Notes: generated by a model from the sequence alone, not told the origin. A DNA stretch of 35,610 nt from JAGCJX01 sp045638645 (GCA_045638645.1 JAZUBU010000014.1:1-35610); one strand, 5' to 3'; positions 25,440 to 34,198 are shown, counted from the first letter of the stretch. Numbers and translations are program-made.

Positions 25440-26849
25440 ATGAAAAAACAACATAATTTGGATCGGCGTGAATTTTTGAAACATTTGAGTACCGGCACCG
25501 CCCTCTCCGCAGTGGCCCTGACCGGTTGCCGTTCCCAAGCAAATTCTTCCCTTCCGTCCAACACTCCGGGGGAAGTTCCTACGGACAAAATGACCTACCG
25601 TACCCATCCGACCTGCGGAGACCAGGTCTCCCTCCTAGGCTACGGCTGCATGCGTTGGCCGATGATGCCCGCTCCGGACGGAAAAGGGGACATCATTGAC
25701 CAGGAAGCGGTCAACCGCCTGGTGGACTACGCCTTGGCCCACGGAGTCAATTATTTTGACACGGCTCCGCCTTACGGACGCGGCCAGTCCGAAACCGCCA
25801 CCGGTATTGCCCTCTCACGCCATCCCCGCGAATCTTACTTGTTGGCCACCAAAATGTCCAACCAAAGCTTTGCCCGCGAAGGATTGACGGGAAAAGAACT
25901 GTACAAGGCGTCTGTACAAATGTACGAGAACTCACGCAAGTACTTGAAAACGGAATATTTCGACTACTACCTGCTGCACAACGTTGGTGGTGGTAGCGGC
26001 ATTCCCTTTGTTCAGCAACGCTTTTTCGACAACGGACTCATGGACTTTCTGCTCAAAGAGCGGGAAGCCGGACGCATCCGCAACCTGGGTTTCTCTTACC
26101 ACGGCGACATCAAAGTCTTTGACTACCTCCTGTCCCTGCACGATCAGTATCACTGGGATTTTGTGCAGATTCAAATGAATTACGTGGATTACCGGCATGC
26201 TTCCGGAGCCAACTACAATGCCGAATACCTGTACGCAGAATTGGACAAACGGGGCATTCCCGTTGTCATCATGGAACCGTTGCTGGGCGGACGCCTGGCC
26301 AACCTGACCGACCACCTGAACGAAGGTCTACAGACCCGTCGTCCCCAGTCCAGCATTGCCTCCTGGGCGTTCCGATTTGCAGGATCCTTCCCCCGTGTGT
26401 TGACCGTTTTGAGCGGCATGACCTACTTAGAACACCTGCAGGATAACATCCGAACCTATTCTCCGCTTGAACCCTGTACCGATGCCGAGTTCGAACTCCT
26501 GGAAAAGACAGCCCAAACCTTTGTCGAATATCCGTCCGTACCCTGCACCAGCTGCCAATATTGCATGCCTTGCCCGTACGGCATCGACATTCCGTCTATC
26601 TTCTCCCACTACAACAAATGCATCAACGAAGGGTATGTATCGTCGGACACACAAGACGAACACTATCGGAGGGCGCGTCGCGCCTTCCTGATCGGTTACG
26701 ACCGCAGTGTTCCCAAACTTCGCCAAGCCGACCACTGCATCGGCTGTGGCAAGTGCGTTGCTCACTGTCCGCAACAAATCCGCATCCCGCGCGAACTGCG
26801 GCGCATCGATGCCTACGTAGAAGAACTGAAACGAAAAGGGGGCTTGTAG
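25440..26849 (+). CDS. Tat-exported aldo/keto reductase lipoprotein with C-terminal ferredoxin domain
   Basis: The 469-residue protein starts with a twin-arginine lipoprotein signal (DRREFLKHLSTGTALSAVAL, then TGC). The AKR domain shows FDTAPPYGRGQSE (catalytic Asp and Tyr), LATKMS (Lys) and YLLHNV (His). The C-terminus carries cysteine clusters (CTSCQYCMPCPYGI and CIGCGKCVAHCPQQI) of the 4Fe-4S AKR-fusion family. It lies 24 bases after the polyferredoxin gene, so that protein may feed electrons to it in the periplasm; this is an inference. The gene ends in a terminator that overlaps the stop codon. Confidence 0.88.
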   Translation: MKKQHNLDRREFLKHLSTGTALSAVALTGCRSQANSSLPSNTPGEVPTDKMTYRTHPTCGDQVSLLGYGCMRWPMMPAPDGKGDIIDQEAVNRLVDYALAHGVNYFDTAPPYGRGQSETATGIALSRHPRESYLLATKMSNQSFAREGLTGKELYKASVQMYENSRKYLKTEYFDYYLLHNVGGGSGIPFVQQRFFDNGLMDFLLKEREAGRIRNLGFSYHGDIKVFDYLLSLHDQYHWDFVQIQMNYVDYRHASGANYNAEYLYAELDKRGIPVVIMEPLLGGRLANLTDHLNEGLQTRRPQSSIASWAFRFAGSFPRVLTVLSGMTYLEHLQDNIRTYSPLEPCTDAEFELLEKTAQTFVEYPSVPCTSCQYCMPCPYGIDIPSIFSHYNKCINEGYVSSDTQDEHYRRARRAFLIGYDRSVPKLRQADHCIGCGKCVAHCPQQIRIPRELRRIDAYVEELKRKGGL

Positions 26850-26861
26850 GCCCCCTTTTTT
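26834..26861 (+). terminator. Intrinsic terminator overlapping the AKR stop codon
   Basis: AAAAGGGGGC, loop TTGTAG containing the TAG stop, GCCCCCTTTTTT: a strong GC stem with a T-run. Confidence 0.92.
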
Positions 26862-26911
26862 CATTGGTACATCATCCAAAAGCTTGTTTCATTGGCACAT
26901 CATCCCAAAGC
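26859..26911. repeat. Two 25-bp direct repeats after the terminator
   Basis: TTTCATTGG[T/C]ACATCATCC plus [A/C]AAAGC occurs at 26859-26883 and 26887-26911 with two mismatches and a 28-base period. No function is recognised. Confidence 0.7.
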
Positions 26912-26969
26912 AAAGCCTGGCACGCTTGTTAAAGCTCGCTACGCTCGTTTTGTGGGGTACGCAACAAAA

Positions 26970-27413
26970 CTATAGAATCTGTGCCGCGTGATTCTTTGTA
27001 TCGACCTTTTCAACCACCTTTTCCAGAACACCTTCTTCGTTGAAGATGAAGGTTGTACGCAACGTTCCCATGTAGGTCTTTCCACACATCTTCTTCTCTG
27101 CCCACACCCCGAATGTCTGTTGCATTTCTGTCGTCGTATCCGCCAACAAAGTAAACGGCAGCTGATTCTTGGCGATGAACTTCGTGTGCGATGCAGCGGA
27201 GTCCTTGCTTACCCCAACCACATTGTATCCGGCCGCTGTAAGGGCCTCGTAGTTGTCCCGTAAGTTGCAAGCCTGTGCCGTACAGCCGGAGGTATTGTCC
27301 TTCGGATAAAAATAAATAATGGTCTTCTTGCCCAACAAATCTTGGGAACTTACTTTGTTGCCGTTTTGGTCCACGACCGAAAATGCCGGCATTTTATCTC
27401 CTATTTGTAACAT
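26970..27413 (-). CDS. bcp: Thioredoxin-dependent thiol peroxidase (Bcp/PrxQ)
   Basis: A 147-residue peroxiredoxin with peroxidatic C44 and resolving C49 in the PKDNTSGCTAQACNLRD motif. The fold segments TIIYFYPKDN and RTTFIFNEEGVLEKVVEKV are typical. It reduces H2O2 and organic hydroperoxides in the cytoplasm. The length is normal and the gene is monocistronic. The 58 bases after its end hold no obvious terminator. Confidence 0.95.
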   Translation of the reverse strand: MLQIGDKMPAFSVVDQNGNKVSSQDLLGKKTIIYFYPKDNTSGCTAQACNLRDNYEALTAAGYNVVGVSKDSAASHTKFIAKNQLPFTLLADTTTEMQQTFGVWAEKKMCGKTYMGTLRTTFIFNEEGVLEKVVEKVDTKNHAAQIL

Positions 27414-27513
27414 ATTCGTATTCTGATTTATTGTTCACTTATTTGTTTGCCCTCCCATCAGCAAACCTTGGGCCAGAAAATGACATAGACGCTAAAAAGT
27501 TTGTTGTTATAAT

Positions 27514-27537
27514 TTTTTGACAACGTCCTGTCAAAAA
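27514..27537. promoter_or_regulatory. Candidate operator, 9-bp inverted repeat
   Basis: TTTTTGACA, six bases, TGTCAAAAA: a perfect dyad in the 221-base region between bcp and the divergent WYL-type regulator. It could bind that regulator or another protein; no binding partner is proven. Confidence 0.45.
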
Positions 27538-27592
27538 GAATCAAAAGCAAGCTTTCTCTGACTGAATCTTTTACATTACGCAAAAGATTGTT

Positions 27593-27600
27593 TAAATTTG
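27593..27600 (+). promoter_or_regulatory. Predicted -7 box for the WYL-type regulator
   Basis: TAAATTTG, 34 bases before the ATG at 27635. The upstream triplet at 20-base spacing is TTT. Confidence 0.45.
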
Positions 27601-27634
27601 TCAAAATCGCAATTTTTGCCTACACACTGACTAC

Positions 27635-28609
27635 ATGGATCACCCTAAAATAGAACGTTTGCTCCGCCTGATCATGATGATGAGCGGATCGAAAGATTAC
27701 ACGGTCGAAGAATTGGCCCGCCTGATGGACACTTCCTCGCGCACGATTTACCGGTACATCGATACGTTCCGCTACAGCGGATTCGTCGTTGAAAAACGGC
27801 AGCCAAACGTGTACAAACTGGCAAAATTTCCCGGCACACAACTGAATTTCAACAAACTGATTTATTTTTCAGAAGAGGAAGCCTACATCGTCCACTCGCT
27901 CATCAACAGCCTGAACGAACCCAACTCCCTGAAAACAAATCTTCAGAAGAAACTCGCAGCCGTTTATCAACTCACAGGAGCCTATGATTTTGTTGCCAAC
28001 AAAGACTTGGCCAAACGGATCGAAGCCTTGGGTACAGCGATTCGCAACAAACAGCAGGTCATCCTGAAAGACTACGAATCTGCCCACTCACATACGATCT
28101 CCAACCGGATCCTGGAACCCTTTGCCTTTACCACCAACCTCATCGAAATCTGGGGTTATGATGTGGAGAAACAACAAAATAGGGTATATAAAATCGCCCG
28201 CATTGGCGAGGTTGTATCAATGGATACCCCCTGGATGTACGAGTCCGCTCACCAAAAGATCTCGACAGACTGTTTCCGGATGAATGGAACCGAGTGCATC
28301 CCGGTTACCCTGGAATTGAACCTACGGGCAAAAAACCTCCTGCTCGAAGAATTTCCCCTGGCCGCCCGCGACCTGAAAGCCCTGGATTCCGATTCGGAAG
28401 CTTCCCTGGCTCACAGCAACCGTTGGCTACTCAAGACCACCGTCCACAACCTCGCCGGCGTCGGACGCTTCGTGATGGGCCTGCTCAACGACATCACCCT
28501 CATCGGCTCCCCCGAGCTCAAAACTTACCTCGCAGAACAACTGCAGCAATACCATAAAAAAGAAAGCGAGACCAACGGCCCCGCCTTAAATGTTTTCACA
28601 ACGGAATAA
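27635..28609 (+). CDS. WYL-domain (YafY-like) transcriptional regulator
   Basis: A 324-residue protein. The N-terminal HTH_11 winged helix (RLLRLIMMMSGSKDYTVEEL, MDTSSRTIYRYIDTFRYSGF) is followed by a central helical region. The WYL-like domain (ISNRILEPFAFTTNLIEIWG, YDVEKQQNRVYKIARIGEV) and a WCX-like C-terminal segment come after it. WYL proteins sense nucleic-acid or nucleotide ligands, and some regulate CRISPR systems in other phyla (Sll7009 in Synechocystis, WYL1 with Cas13d). Here the gene abuts a type II-C locus, and its last codons (about KKESETNGPALNVFTTE) are the antisense template strand of the tracrRNA. A role in cas control is inferred only. Confidence 0.85.
   Translation: MDHPKIERLLRLIMMMSGSKDYTVEELARLMDTSSRTIYRYIDTFRYSGFVVEKRQPNVYKLAKFPGTQLNFNKLIYFSEEEAYIVHSLINSLNEPNSLKTNLQKKLAAVYQLTGAYDFVANKDLAKRIEALGTAIRNKQQVILKDYESAHSHTISNRILEPFAFTTNLIEIWGYDVEKQQNRVYKIARIGEVVSMDTPWMYESAHQKISTDCFRMNGTECIPVTLELNLRAKNLLLEEFPLAARDLKALDSDSEASLAHSNRWLLKTTVHNLAGVGRFVMGLLNDITLIGSPELKTYLAEQLQQYHKKESETNGPALNVFTTE
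28556..28584 (-). terminator. tracrRNA intrinsic terminator, inside the WYL gene
   Basis: 8-bp stem (two G-U pairs) with a GTT loop, followed by TTTCTTTTTT. It lies within the coding sequence of the convergent regulator gene. Confidence 0.85.
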
Positions 28610-28635
28610 TCCTTATTGTGAATTGCTTCGAAATT
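28556..28635 (-). ncRNA. tracrRNA of the type II-C system
   Basis: Read on the minus strand, about 80 nt. The 5' anti-repeat AAATTTCGAAGCAATTCACAA pairs with the first 22 bases of the lone CRISPR repeat (35039-35086), leaving one bulged U in the repeat (21 pairs). It is followed by a small stem-loop (AAGGATTATTCC), a single-stranded stretch TTGTGAAAACATTTAA, and a terminator hairpin GCGGGGCC-GTT-GGTCTCGC with a T-rich tail. A TTG-N20-TAACTTTG promoter lies directly upstream. This layout matches tracrRNAs of Bacteroidota II-C systems as I recall them. Its 3' half overlaps, antisense, the end of the WYL regulator gene. The ends are estimated to a few bases. Confidence 0.9.
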
Positions 28636-28639
28636 TCTG

Positions 28640-28670
28640 CAAAGTTAAAAACTGGTTTTTAGAAAAGCAA
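28640..28670 (-). promoter_or_regulatory. tracrRNA promoter
   Basis: Minus-strand TTG (28668-28670), 20-base spacer, TAACTTTG (28640-28647): a full match to the Bacteroidota promoter. Transcription would begin about 28634-28636, at the anti-repeat. Confidence 0.8.
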
Positions 28671-28682
28671 TACTTAACTTTG
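28652..28682 (+). promoter_or_regulatory. cas9 operon promoter
   Basis: CTG (28652-28654, one mismatch to TTG), 20-base spacer, TAACTTTG (28675-28682). It interleaves with the tracrRNA promoter over 19 bases on the opposite strand. The ATG is 34 bases downstream of the box. Confidence 0.7.
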
Positions 28683-28715
28683 AAAAAATAAAACACCACC
28701 GAAAATCATACGGTT

Positions 28716-31700
28716 ATGAAAAAAATATTAGGATTGGATTTGGGGACTTCTTCCATTGGATGGGCCCTTGTGAATGAAGCAGAAAACAGCAACGAAAGAT
28801 CTTTCATCACAAAACTTGGAGTACGCGTTATCCAATACGACACGTTCACGAATGAGTTTGGGAAAGAAGTAAAAGGGAACCCTGCAGATTTCTTCAGCGC
28901 GGGGAAATCGGTTACACCAAACGCTGCCCGAACCCAATCCAGAAGCATGCGCAGAAACTTGCAACGCTATAAATTACGGAGAGACGCATTGATCTCCACA
29001 ATCAAAGCGGCCGGTTGGATTAACGATGATTCATACCTTACAGAACAAGGCCCTGACACAACCCACGAGACTCTCCGTTTACGAGCTGCTGCAGCAACCC
29101 AAGAAATTTCGCTAGAAGAATTTGCTCGAGTATTACTGCACATCAATAAGAAAAGGGGGTACAAAAGCAGTCGTAAAGCTGACAAAGGGGATGATGGAAG
29201 CATCGTAGATGGTCTGCAACTCGCAAAAGAGCTCTATGAAAAAGAGATTACCCCCGGGCAATATGTGTACGATAGAATGCTCCAGAACAAATTCCAGATT
29301 CCGGACTTCTACCGTTCTGATCTCAATGCTGAATTAAACCGCGTTTGGCAAGTCCAACAAAGCTTCTACCCTGAATTGCTGACCGATAGACTACGAACAG
29401 ACATTGAGGGCAAGAACAAAGGCCAAGTTTGGAAAATCTGCGAAGGAGCCTTTGGCATTGTCGGAATGAAGCGGGACCTGAAAGGAAAAGACCTCAAACG
29501 CGACAGCTACCGCCTAAGGGCGACAGCCGCAAAACAACAGGTATCCTTGGAAGAATTAGCCATTGCCTTACAAGAAATTTGCGACAGTATCCGAACAACA
29601 TCCGGCTACTTGGGTAATATCAGTGACCGAAGCAAAGAACTCTATTTCAACAAAATGACGGTTGGCCAGAAACAATGGGAACTCATCCGTAAAGATCGGC
29701 ACCATAGTCTAAAAAATGAGGTTTATTTCCGCCAGGACTATTTGGATGAATTTGAGCGAGTGTGGGAAACGCAAGCCCAATTCCACCTAGAACTCACCCC
29801 TGAACTCAAAAAAGAAATTCGGGATATCGTAATTTTCTACCAACGCCCTCTGCGTAGCCAGAAAGGGCTGATTGGTCTGTGTGAATTTGAACACCGTGAT
29901 ATAGAAATCACAGTGGATGGCAAAACTAAAACAAAAACAGTCGGCTTACGCGCTTGTCCTAAATCATCTCCCCTATTCCAGGAATTCAAAATTTGGCAGA
30001 TCATCAACAACCTCAAGGTCAACAACGTATATTTAGAGCAAGAGCAAAAAGAAATGCTATTCCGAGAACTGAACATTGCTGGGAAACTCTCGGACAAACA
30101 AGTGTTGTCCCTACTCTACAAGAAAACAACAGATTTGCATTTGAATTATAAATCAGTCGAAGGAAACAACACCCAAACCCGATTGTTTGAAGCATACTAC
30201 AAAATCCTTGAAATCAATGGATACGAGTTTGATCCCAAAAAATATTCAAGCGTCGAAAACTTCACTCGCGTCCAAGAAATATTTACGAACCTGGGCTTCC
30301 GTACCGACTTCCTTTGCTTCGACAGCGACTTGGAAGGCGATGCTTTCTCCAAGCAACCCATGTACGAACTATGGCACGTACTCTACTCCTTTGAAGGCGA
30401 CAAATCCATCAGTGGCAACCAGAAACTGATTGAGAAGATTCGGGCTATCACCGGCATGGATGAAGACGCAGCCAAAATCCTAGCCGGAGTCACTTTCGCT
30501 TCCGATTACGGCAGTCTTTCCAGCAAGGCCATGCGGAAAATCCTTCCCTATATGAAGGACGGGAACGAGTACAGCTTGGCTTGCGAATATGCAGGATACC
30601 GTCACTCTGCAAAATCCCTGACACGTGAAGAACTGGACAACAAAATATACAAAGACTTCCTGGAAATCATCCCCAAAAACAGCCTGCGAAATCCGGTGGT
30701 TGAGAAAATCCTCAACCAAATGATCAATGTGGTGAACGAGATTATCAGTACTTATGGCAAACCCGACGAAATCCGCATTGAACTGGCACGGGAACTGAAG
30801 AAAAGTGCAAAAGAGCGGAAAGAAATGTCCGAAAACATTTCAAAAGCGAGTCTTGAGCACGAAAAGCTTCGTAAAGAACTGGCATCCAAAGGCTACCCCA
30901 ACCCGAGCCGCAACGACCTCATCCGCTACAGACTCTACCTGGAGTTGGCAGAAAACGGATTCCACACCTTGTACACCAATACGTACATTCCTTTTGAAAA
31001 ATTGTTTGGAAAGGATTTCGACATCGAACACATCATTCCGAAAGCCCGACTCTTCGATGACTCTTTCTCCAACAAGACCCTGGAAGTACGTCAAGCAAAC
31101 ATTGACAAATCAAACACCACGGCCTACGACTTTGTTGCCAACAAATATGGCAAGAACAGCATCCAATTGGAAGAATACGAAAACCGGGTAGAACACCTGT
31201 TCAAGAAAAACATCATCAGCAAGGCCAAACGCAACAAATTGCTAATGAAGGAAGCAGACATCCCCCAAGGCTTTATCGAACGGGATCTGCGGGAAACCCA
31301 ATACATCGCAAAACTGGCAAAATCCCTTTTGGAGGACCTTGTCCGCGACGTTGTATCCACCACCGGTTCTATCACCGACCGCCTCCGCGAAGACTGGCAA
31401 TTGGTGGATATGATGAAGGAACTGAACTACGACAAATACGAAAAACTCGGACTGACGGAGGTTGAAACCGACAAAGACGGACGCCGCATCAAGAAGATTA
31501 AGGACTGGACCAAACGCAACGACCACCGCCATCACGCGATGGATGCCCTCACCATTGCCTTTACCAAACGTTCGTACATCCAGTACCTCAACAACCTCAA
31601 TGCACGCATCCAAAAGGGTGCTGACGAAGACCATTACATTGATTTGAGAGACATTGACATCAATCAACTGCCCAAATCCGAACGATCCGCCATCGTCCGC

Positions 31701-32927
31701 TACATTGAAACCAACGAACTCTTCCGTGATGCCAAAGGCAAACTCCGTTTCAACCCGCCCATTCCCATGGACGAGTTCCGTTCAGAAGCAAGAAAGCACA
31801 TTGAGGACATCCTGATTTCCATCAAGTCCCGTAGCAAGGTCGTAACCCGCAACGTCAACACCTCCAAATGCAAGGGTGGCACGAACAAGAAGGTCCAACT
31901 CACTCCTCGTGGACAACTCCATCAGGATACAGTATATGGCAAAATCATACGCCCTGTTTTGAAAGAAGAGAAAGTGGGAGCCAACTTCAACATCGAAAAG
32001 ATTGAATCTGTTTCTAAAAAAGCCTACCGCATTACCCTTCTGAAACGACTGACCGAATTCGAGGGAGACCCTAAGAAAGCTTTCACCGGCAAAAATAGCC
32101 TGGACAAGAATCCAATCTTCCTCAACGACCTTCATACCGAACAAGTTCCCGTAAAAGTCCCGATTCTCAGCCAGGAAACCATTTATACCAAACGTGAAGC
32201 GGTTGGACCGGAGCTCAAAGTGGAAAAGGTAATTGACAGCAACATACGCAGAATCCTGGAAGCGCGCCTGGCTGAATACAATGGAGATGCAAAACTTGCA
32301 TTCAGCAACCTGGAAGAAAACCCCATCTGGCTGAACCGGGATCAGGGTATCCGCATCAAACGCGTAACCATTTCCGGAAAGAGCACCCTGCTGCCTCTGC
32401 ACGACAAACGGGACCATCAAGGCAAACTGATCCTCGACGAACAGGGTCAACCCATTCCGACAGACTATGTAAGTACGGGCAGCAACCACCACATTGCCAT
32501 CTACGCCGATGCCGACGGCAACTTGCAGGAACAACCCGTCAGCTTCCTGGAAGCCGTTACCCGTGTCAACATGGGCGTTCCGGTAGTTGACCGGGAATAC
32601 AAAGCCAACGAAGGATGGAGGTTCCTCTTCACCATGAAGCAAAACGAATACTTTGTCTTCCCGAATCCCATCACTGGCTTTGACCCGAACGAAATTGACC
32701 TCACCGACCCGAGCAACTACGCGGCCATCAGTCCGAACCTGTTCCGGGTACAGAAGTTGGCGACGAAAAATTATTTCTTCCGACATCACCTAGAGACAAC
32801 TGTTGCAGAAAACAAATCACTGATTAATATCACCTACAAACCTCAATTGGGGCTAAAAGGGATAGTAGGAATCGTCAAAGTGCGCATCAATCACTTAGGT
32901 CAAATTGTAGCGGTAGGAGAATATTGA
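28716..32927 (+). CDS. cas9: CRISPR-associated endonuclease Cas9, type II-C
   Basis: The 1403-residue effector uses crRNA:tracrRNA to cut matching DNA. Catalytic residues are visible: D8 in RuvC-I (ILGLDLGTSSIGWALV), E689 in RuvC-II (EIRIELAREL), H772 and N786 of the HNH domain (DIEHIIPKARLFDDSFSNKTL), and H940/D943 in RuvC-III (DHRHHAMDAL). The arginine-rich bridge helix is RTQSRSMRRNLQRYKLRRDA. The length fits the large Bacteroidota II-C enzymes, and no csn2 or cas4 follows, which also indicates II-C. No frameshift or missing catalytic residue is seen. Cas1 begins one base after its stop. The PAM cannot be read from sequence. Confidence 0.97.
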   Translation: MKKILGLDLGTSSIGWALVNEAENSNERSFITKLGVRVIQYDTFTNEFGKEVKGNPADFFSAGKSVTPNAARTQSRSMRRNLQRYKLRRDALISTIKAAGWINDDSYLTEQGPDTTHETLRLRAAAATQEISLEEFARVLLHINKKRGYKSSRKADKGDDGSIVDGLQLAKELYEKEITPGQYVYDRMLQNKFQIPDFYRSDLNAELNRVWQVQQSFYPELLTDRLRTDIEGKNKGQVWKICEGAFGIVGMKRDLKGKDLKRDSYRLRATAAKQQVSLEELAIALQEICDSIRTTSGYLGNISDRSKELYFNKMTVGQKQWELIRKDRHHSLKNEVYFRQDYLDEFERVWETQAQFHLELTPELKKEIRDIVIFYQRPLRSQKGLIGLCEFEHRDIEITVDGKTKTKTVGLRACPKSSPLFQEFKIWQIINNLKVNNVYLEQEQKEMLFRELNIAGKLSDKQVLSLLYKKTTDLHLNYKSVEGNNTQTRLFEAYYKILEINGYEFDPKKYSSVENFTRVQEIFTNLGFRTDFLCFDSDLEGDAFSKQPMYELWHVLYSFEGDKSISGNQKLIEKIRAITGMDEDAAKILAGVTFASDYGSLSSKAMRKILPYMKDGNEYSLACEYAGYRHSAKSLTREELDNKIYKDFLEIIPKNSLRNPVVEKILNQMINVVNEIISTYGKPDEIRIELARELKKSAKERKEMSENISKASLEHEKLRKELASKGYPNPSRNDLIRYRLYLELAENGFHTLYTNTYIPFEKLFGKDFDIEHIIPKARLFDDSFSNKTLEVRQANIDKSNTTAYDFVANKYGKNSIQLEEYENRVEHLFKKNIISKAKRNKLLMKEADIPQGFIERDLRETQYIAKLAKSLLEDLVRDVVSTTGSITDRLREDWQLVDMMKELNYDKYEKLGLTEVETDKDGRRIKKIKDWTKRNDHRHHAMDALTIAFTKRSYIQYLNNLNARIQKGADEDHYIDLRDIDINQLPKSERSAIVRYIETNELFRDAKGKLRFNPPIPMDEFRSEARKHIEDILISIKSRSKVVTRNVNTSKCKGGTNKKVQLTPRGQLHQDTVYGKIIRPVLKEEKVGANFNIEKIESVSKKAYRITLLKRLTEFEGDPKKAFTGKNSLDKNPIFLNDLHTEQVPVKVPILSQETIYTKREAVGPELKVEKVIDSNIRRILEARLAEYNGDAKLAFSNLEENPIWLNRDQGIRIKRVTISGKSTLLPLHDKRDHQGKLILDEQGQPIPTDYVSTGSNHHIAIYADADGNLQEQPVSFLEAVTRVNMGVPVVDREYKANEGWRFLFTMKQNEYFVFPNPITGFDPNEIDLTDPSNYAAISPNLFRVQKLATKNYFFRHHLETTVAENKSLINITYKPQLGLKGIVGIVKVRINHLGQIVAVGEY

Positions 32928-32928
32928 T

Positions 32929-33852
32929 ATGATCAAACGTACCCTCTACTTTGGCAATCCGGCATACCTATCTTTGAAGATGAAACAACTGGTGGTTCGG
33001 ATACCTTTGCAGGAAGACAAAGATGATCTTCCTGCAAAAGAGGGTCCCACGCGCACCATTCCCATTGAGGACATCGGCATTGTCATCTTGGACCATCGCC
33101 AGGTCACCATTACACAAGGGCTGTTGGAGGCCCTGCTTGCCAACAATTGCGCCGTCATCACCTGCGACTCCAAACGGATGCCGACAGGACTGCTCTTGCC
33201 ATTAGCCGGCAACACCATTCAAACCGAACGGTTCCGGAGCCAGATTGAAGCGTCGCTGCCCCTGAAGAAACAATTGTGGCAACAGACAATTGAAGCCAAA
33301 ATCCGGAATCAGGCCGCGATGCTTAAGTATGTAACCGGCAGCGATCACCCGAACATGCTCAAGTGGGCCGACTCCGTCCGAAGCGGAGACACCGACAACT
33401 TGGAGGGCCGTGCAGCCGTGTACTATTGGAAAACGGTTTTCCCGGAGGACCCGTCCTTCGTCCGCCAGCAAGAGGCCGAAGGCGTCAATACCCTGCTCAA
33501 TTACGGGTACGCCATCCTGCGAGCAATGGTTGCCAGGGCCCTGGTCAGCAGCGGACTACTGCCGACCTTGGGCATCCACCACCACAACCGATACAACGCC
33601 TACTGCCTCGCTGACGACATCATGGAGCCCTACCGTCCGTACGTGGACCAGCTCGTCATCGACTCCCTCAACGAAGGGATTGCACCAGAAATCAACACTG
33701 ATAACAAGATAAAATTGCTGAACCTGCCCGTCAAAGAAGTTATTATCAACGAAAAACGGAGTCCTTTGATGATAGCTGTAACCCAAACGACCGCCTCCTT
33801 GGTCAAATGCTTCCGAGGAGAAATACGAAAAATAATCTACCCTGATATGTAA
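32929..33852 (+). CDS. cas1: CRISPR integrase Cas1, type II
   Basis: The 307-residue protein inserts new spacers together with Cas2. Metal-binding residues E159 (DNLEGRAA), one of H217-H219 (GIHHHNRYNAYC) and D229/D230-E233 (ADDIMEPYRP) are present, as is the N-terminal beta-domain (MIKRTLYFGNPAYLSLKMKQ). One base separates it from cas9 and four from cas2, so the three genes form one transcript with translational coupling. It appears intact. Confidence 0.96.
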   Translation: MIKRTLYFGNPAYLSLKMKQLVVRIPLQEDKDDLPAKEGPTRTIPIEDIGIVILDHRQVTITQGLLEALLANNCAVITCDSKRMPTGLLLPLAGNTIQTERFRSQIEASLPLKKQLWQQTIEAKIRNQAAMLKYVTGSDHPNMLKWADSVRSGDTDNLEGRAAVYYWKTVFPEDPSFVRQQEAEGVNTLLNYGYAILRAMVARALVSSGLLPTLGIHHHNRYNAYCLADDIMEPYRPYVDQLVIDSLNEGIAPEINTDNKIKLLNLPVKEVIINEKRSPLMIAVTQTTASLVKCFRGEIRKIIYPDM

Positions 33853-33856
33853 CACA

Positions 33857-34189
33857 ATGGATCGCTTCAGCGAATACAGAATTATGTGGGTACTCGTTTT
33901 TTTTGATCTGCCGACGGAAACAAAAAAAGAACGAAAAGCTGCGGCAGATTTTAGGAAGAAACTGATTTTAGATGGATTTACGATGTTCCAGTTTTCCATC
34001 TATATGCGGCATTGCCCCAGTGCCGAGAATGCCGCTGTTCACATCAAACGCGTCAAATCGTTTCTGCCCCCACTCGGCCAGGTCGGCATCCTCTCCATCA
34101 CAGACAAACAATTCGGATCCATGGAACTTTTTACCGAACGCAAAGAACAAAAACCTCCAATCGAGTACCTGCAATTGGAACTGTTCTGA
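33857..34189 (+). CDS. cas2: CRISPR adaptation protein Cas2
   Basis: A 110-residue ferredoxin-fold partner of Cas1. The first strand carries the conserved aspartate D17 (WVLVFFDLPTET), followed by a basic helix (KKERKAAADFRKKLILDGF) and FSIYMRHCPSAENAA. The terminal strand (PIEYLQLELF) is typical of type II-C Cas2. No CRISPR array follows directly; the next 9 bases lead into a convergent toxin gene. Confidence 0.95.
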   Translation: MDRFSEYRIMWVLVFFDLPTETKKERKAAADFRKKLILDGFTMFQFSIYMRHCPSAENAAVHIKRVKSFLPPLGQVGILSITDKQFGSMELFTERKEQKPPIEYLQLELF

Positions 34190-34198
34190 ACCCCCTAA

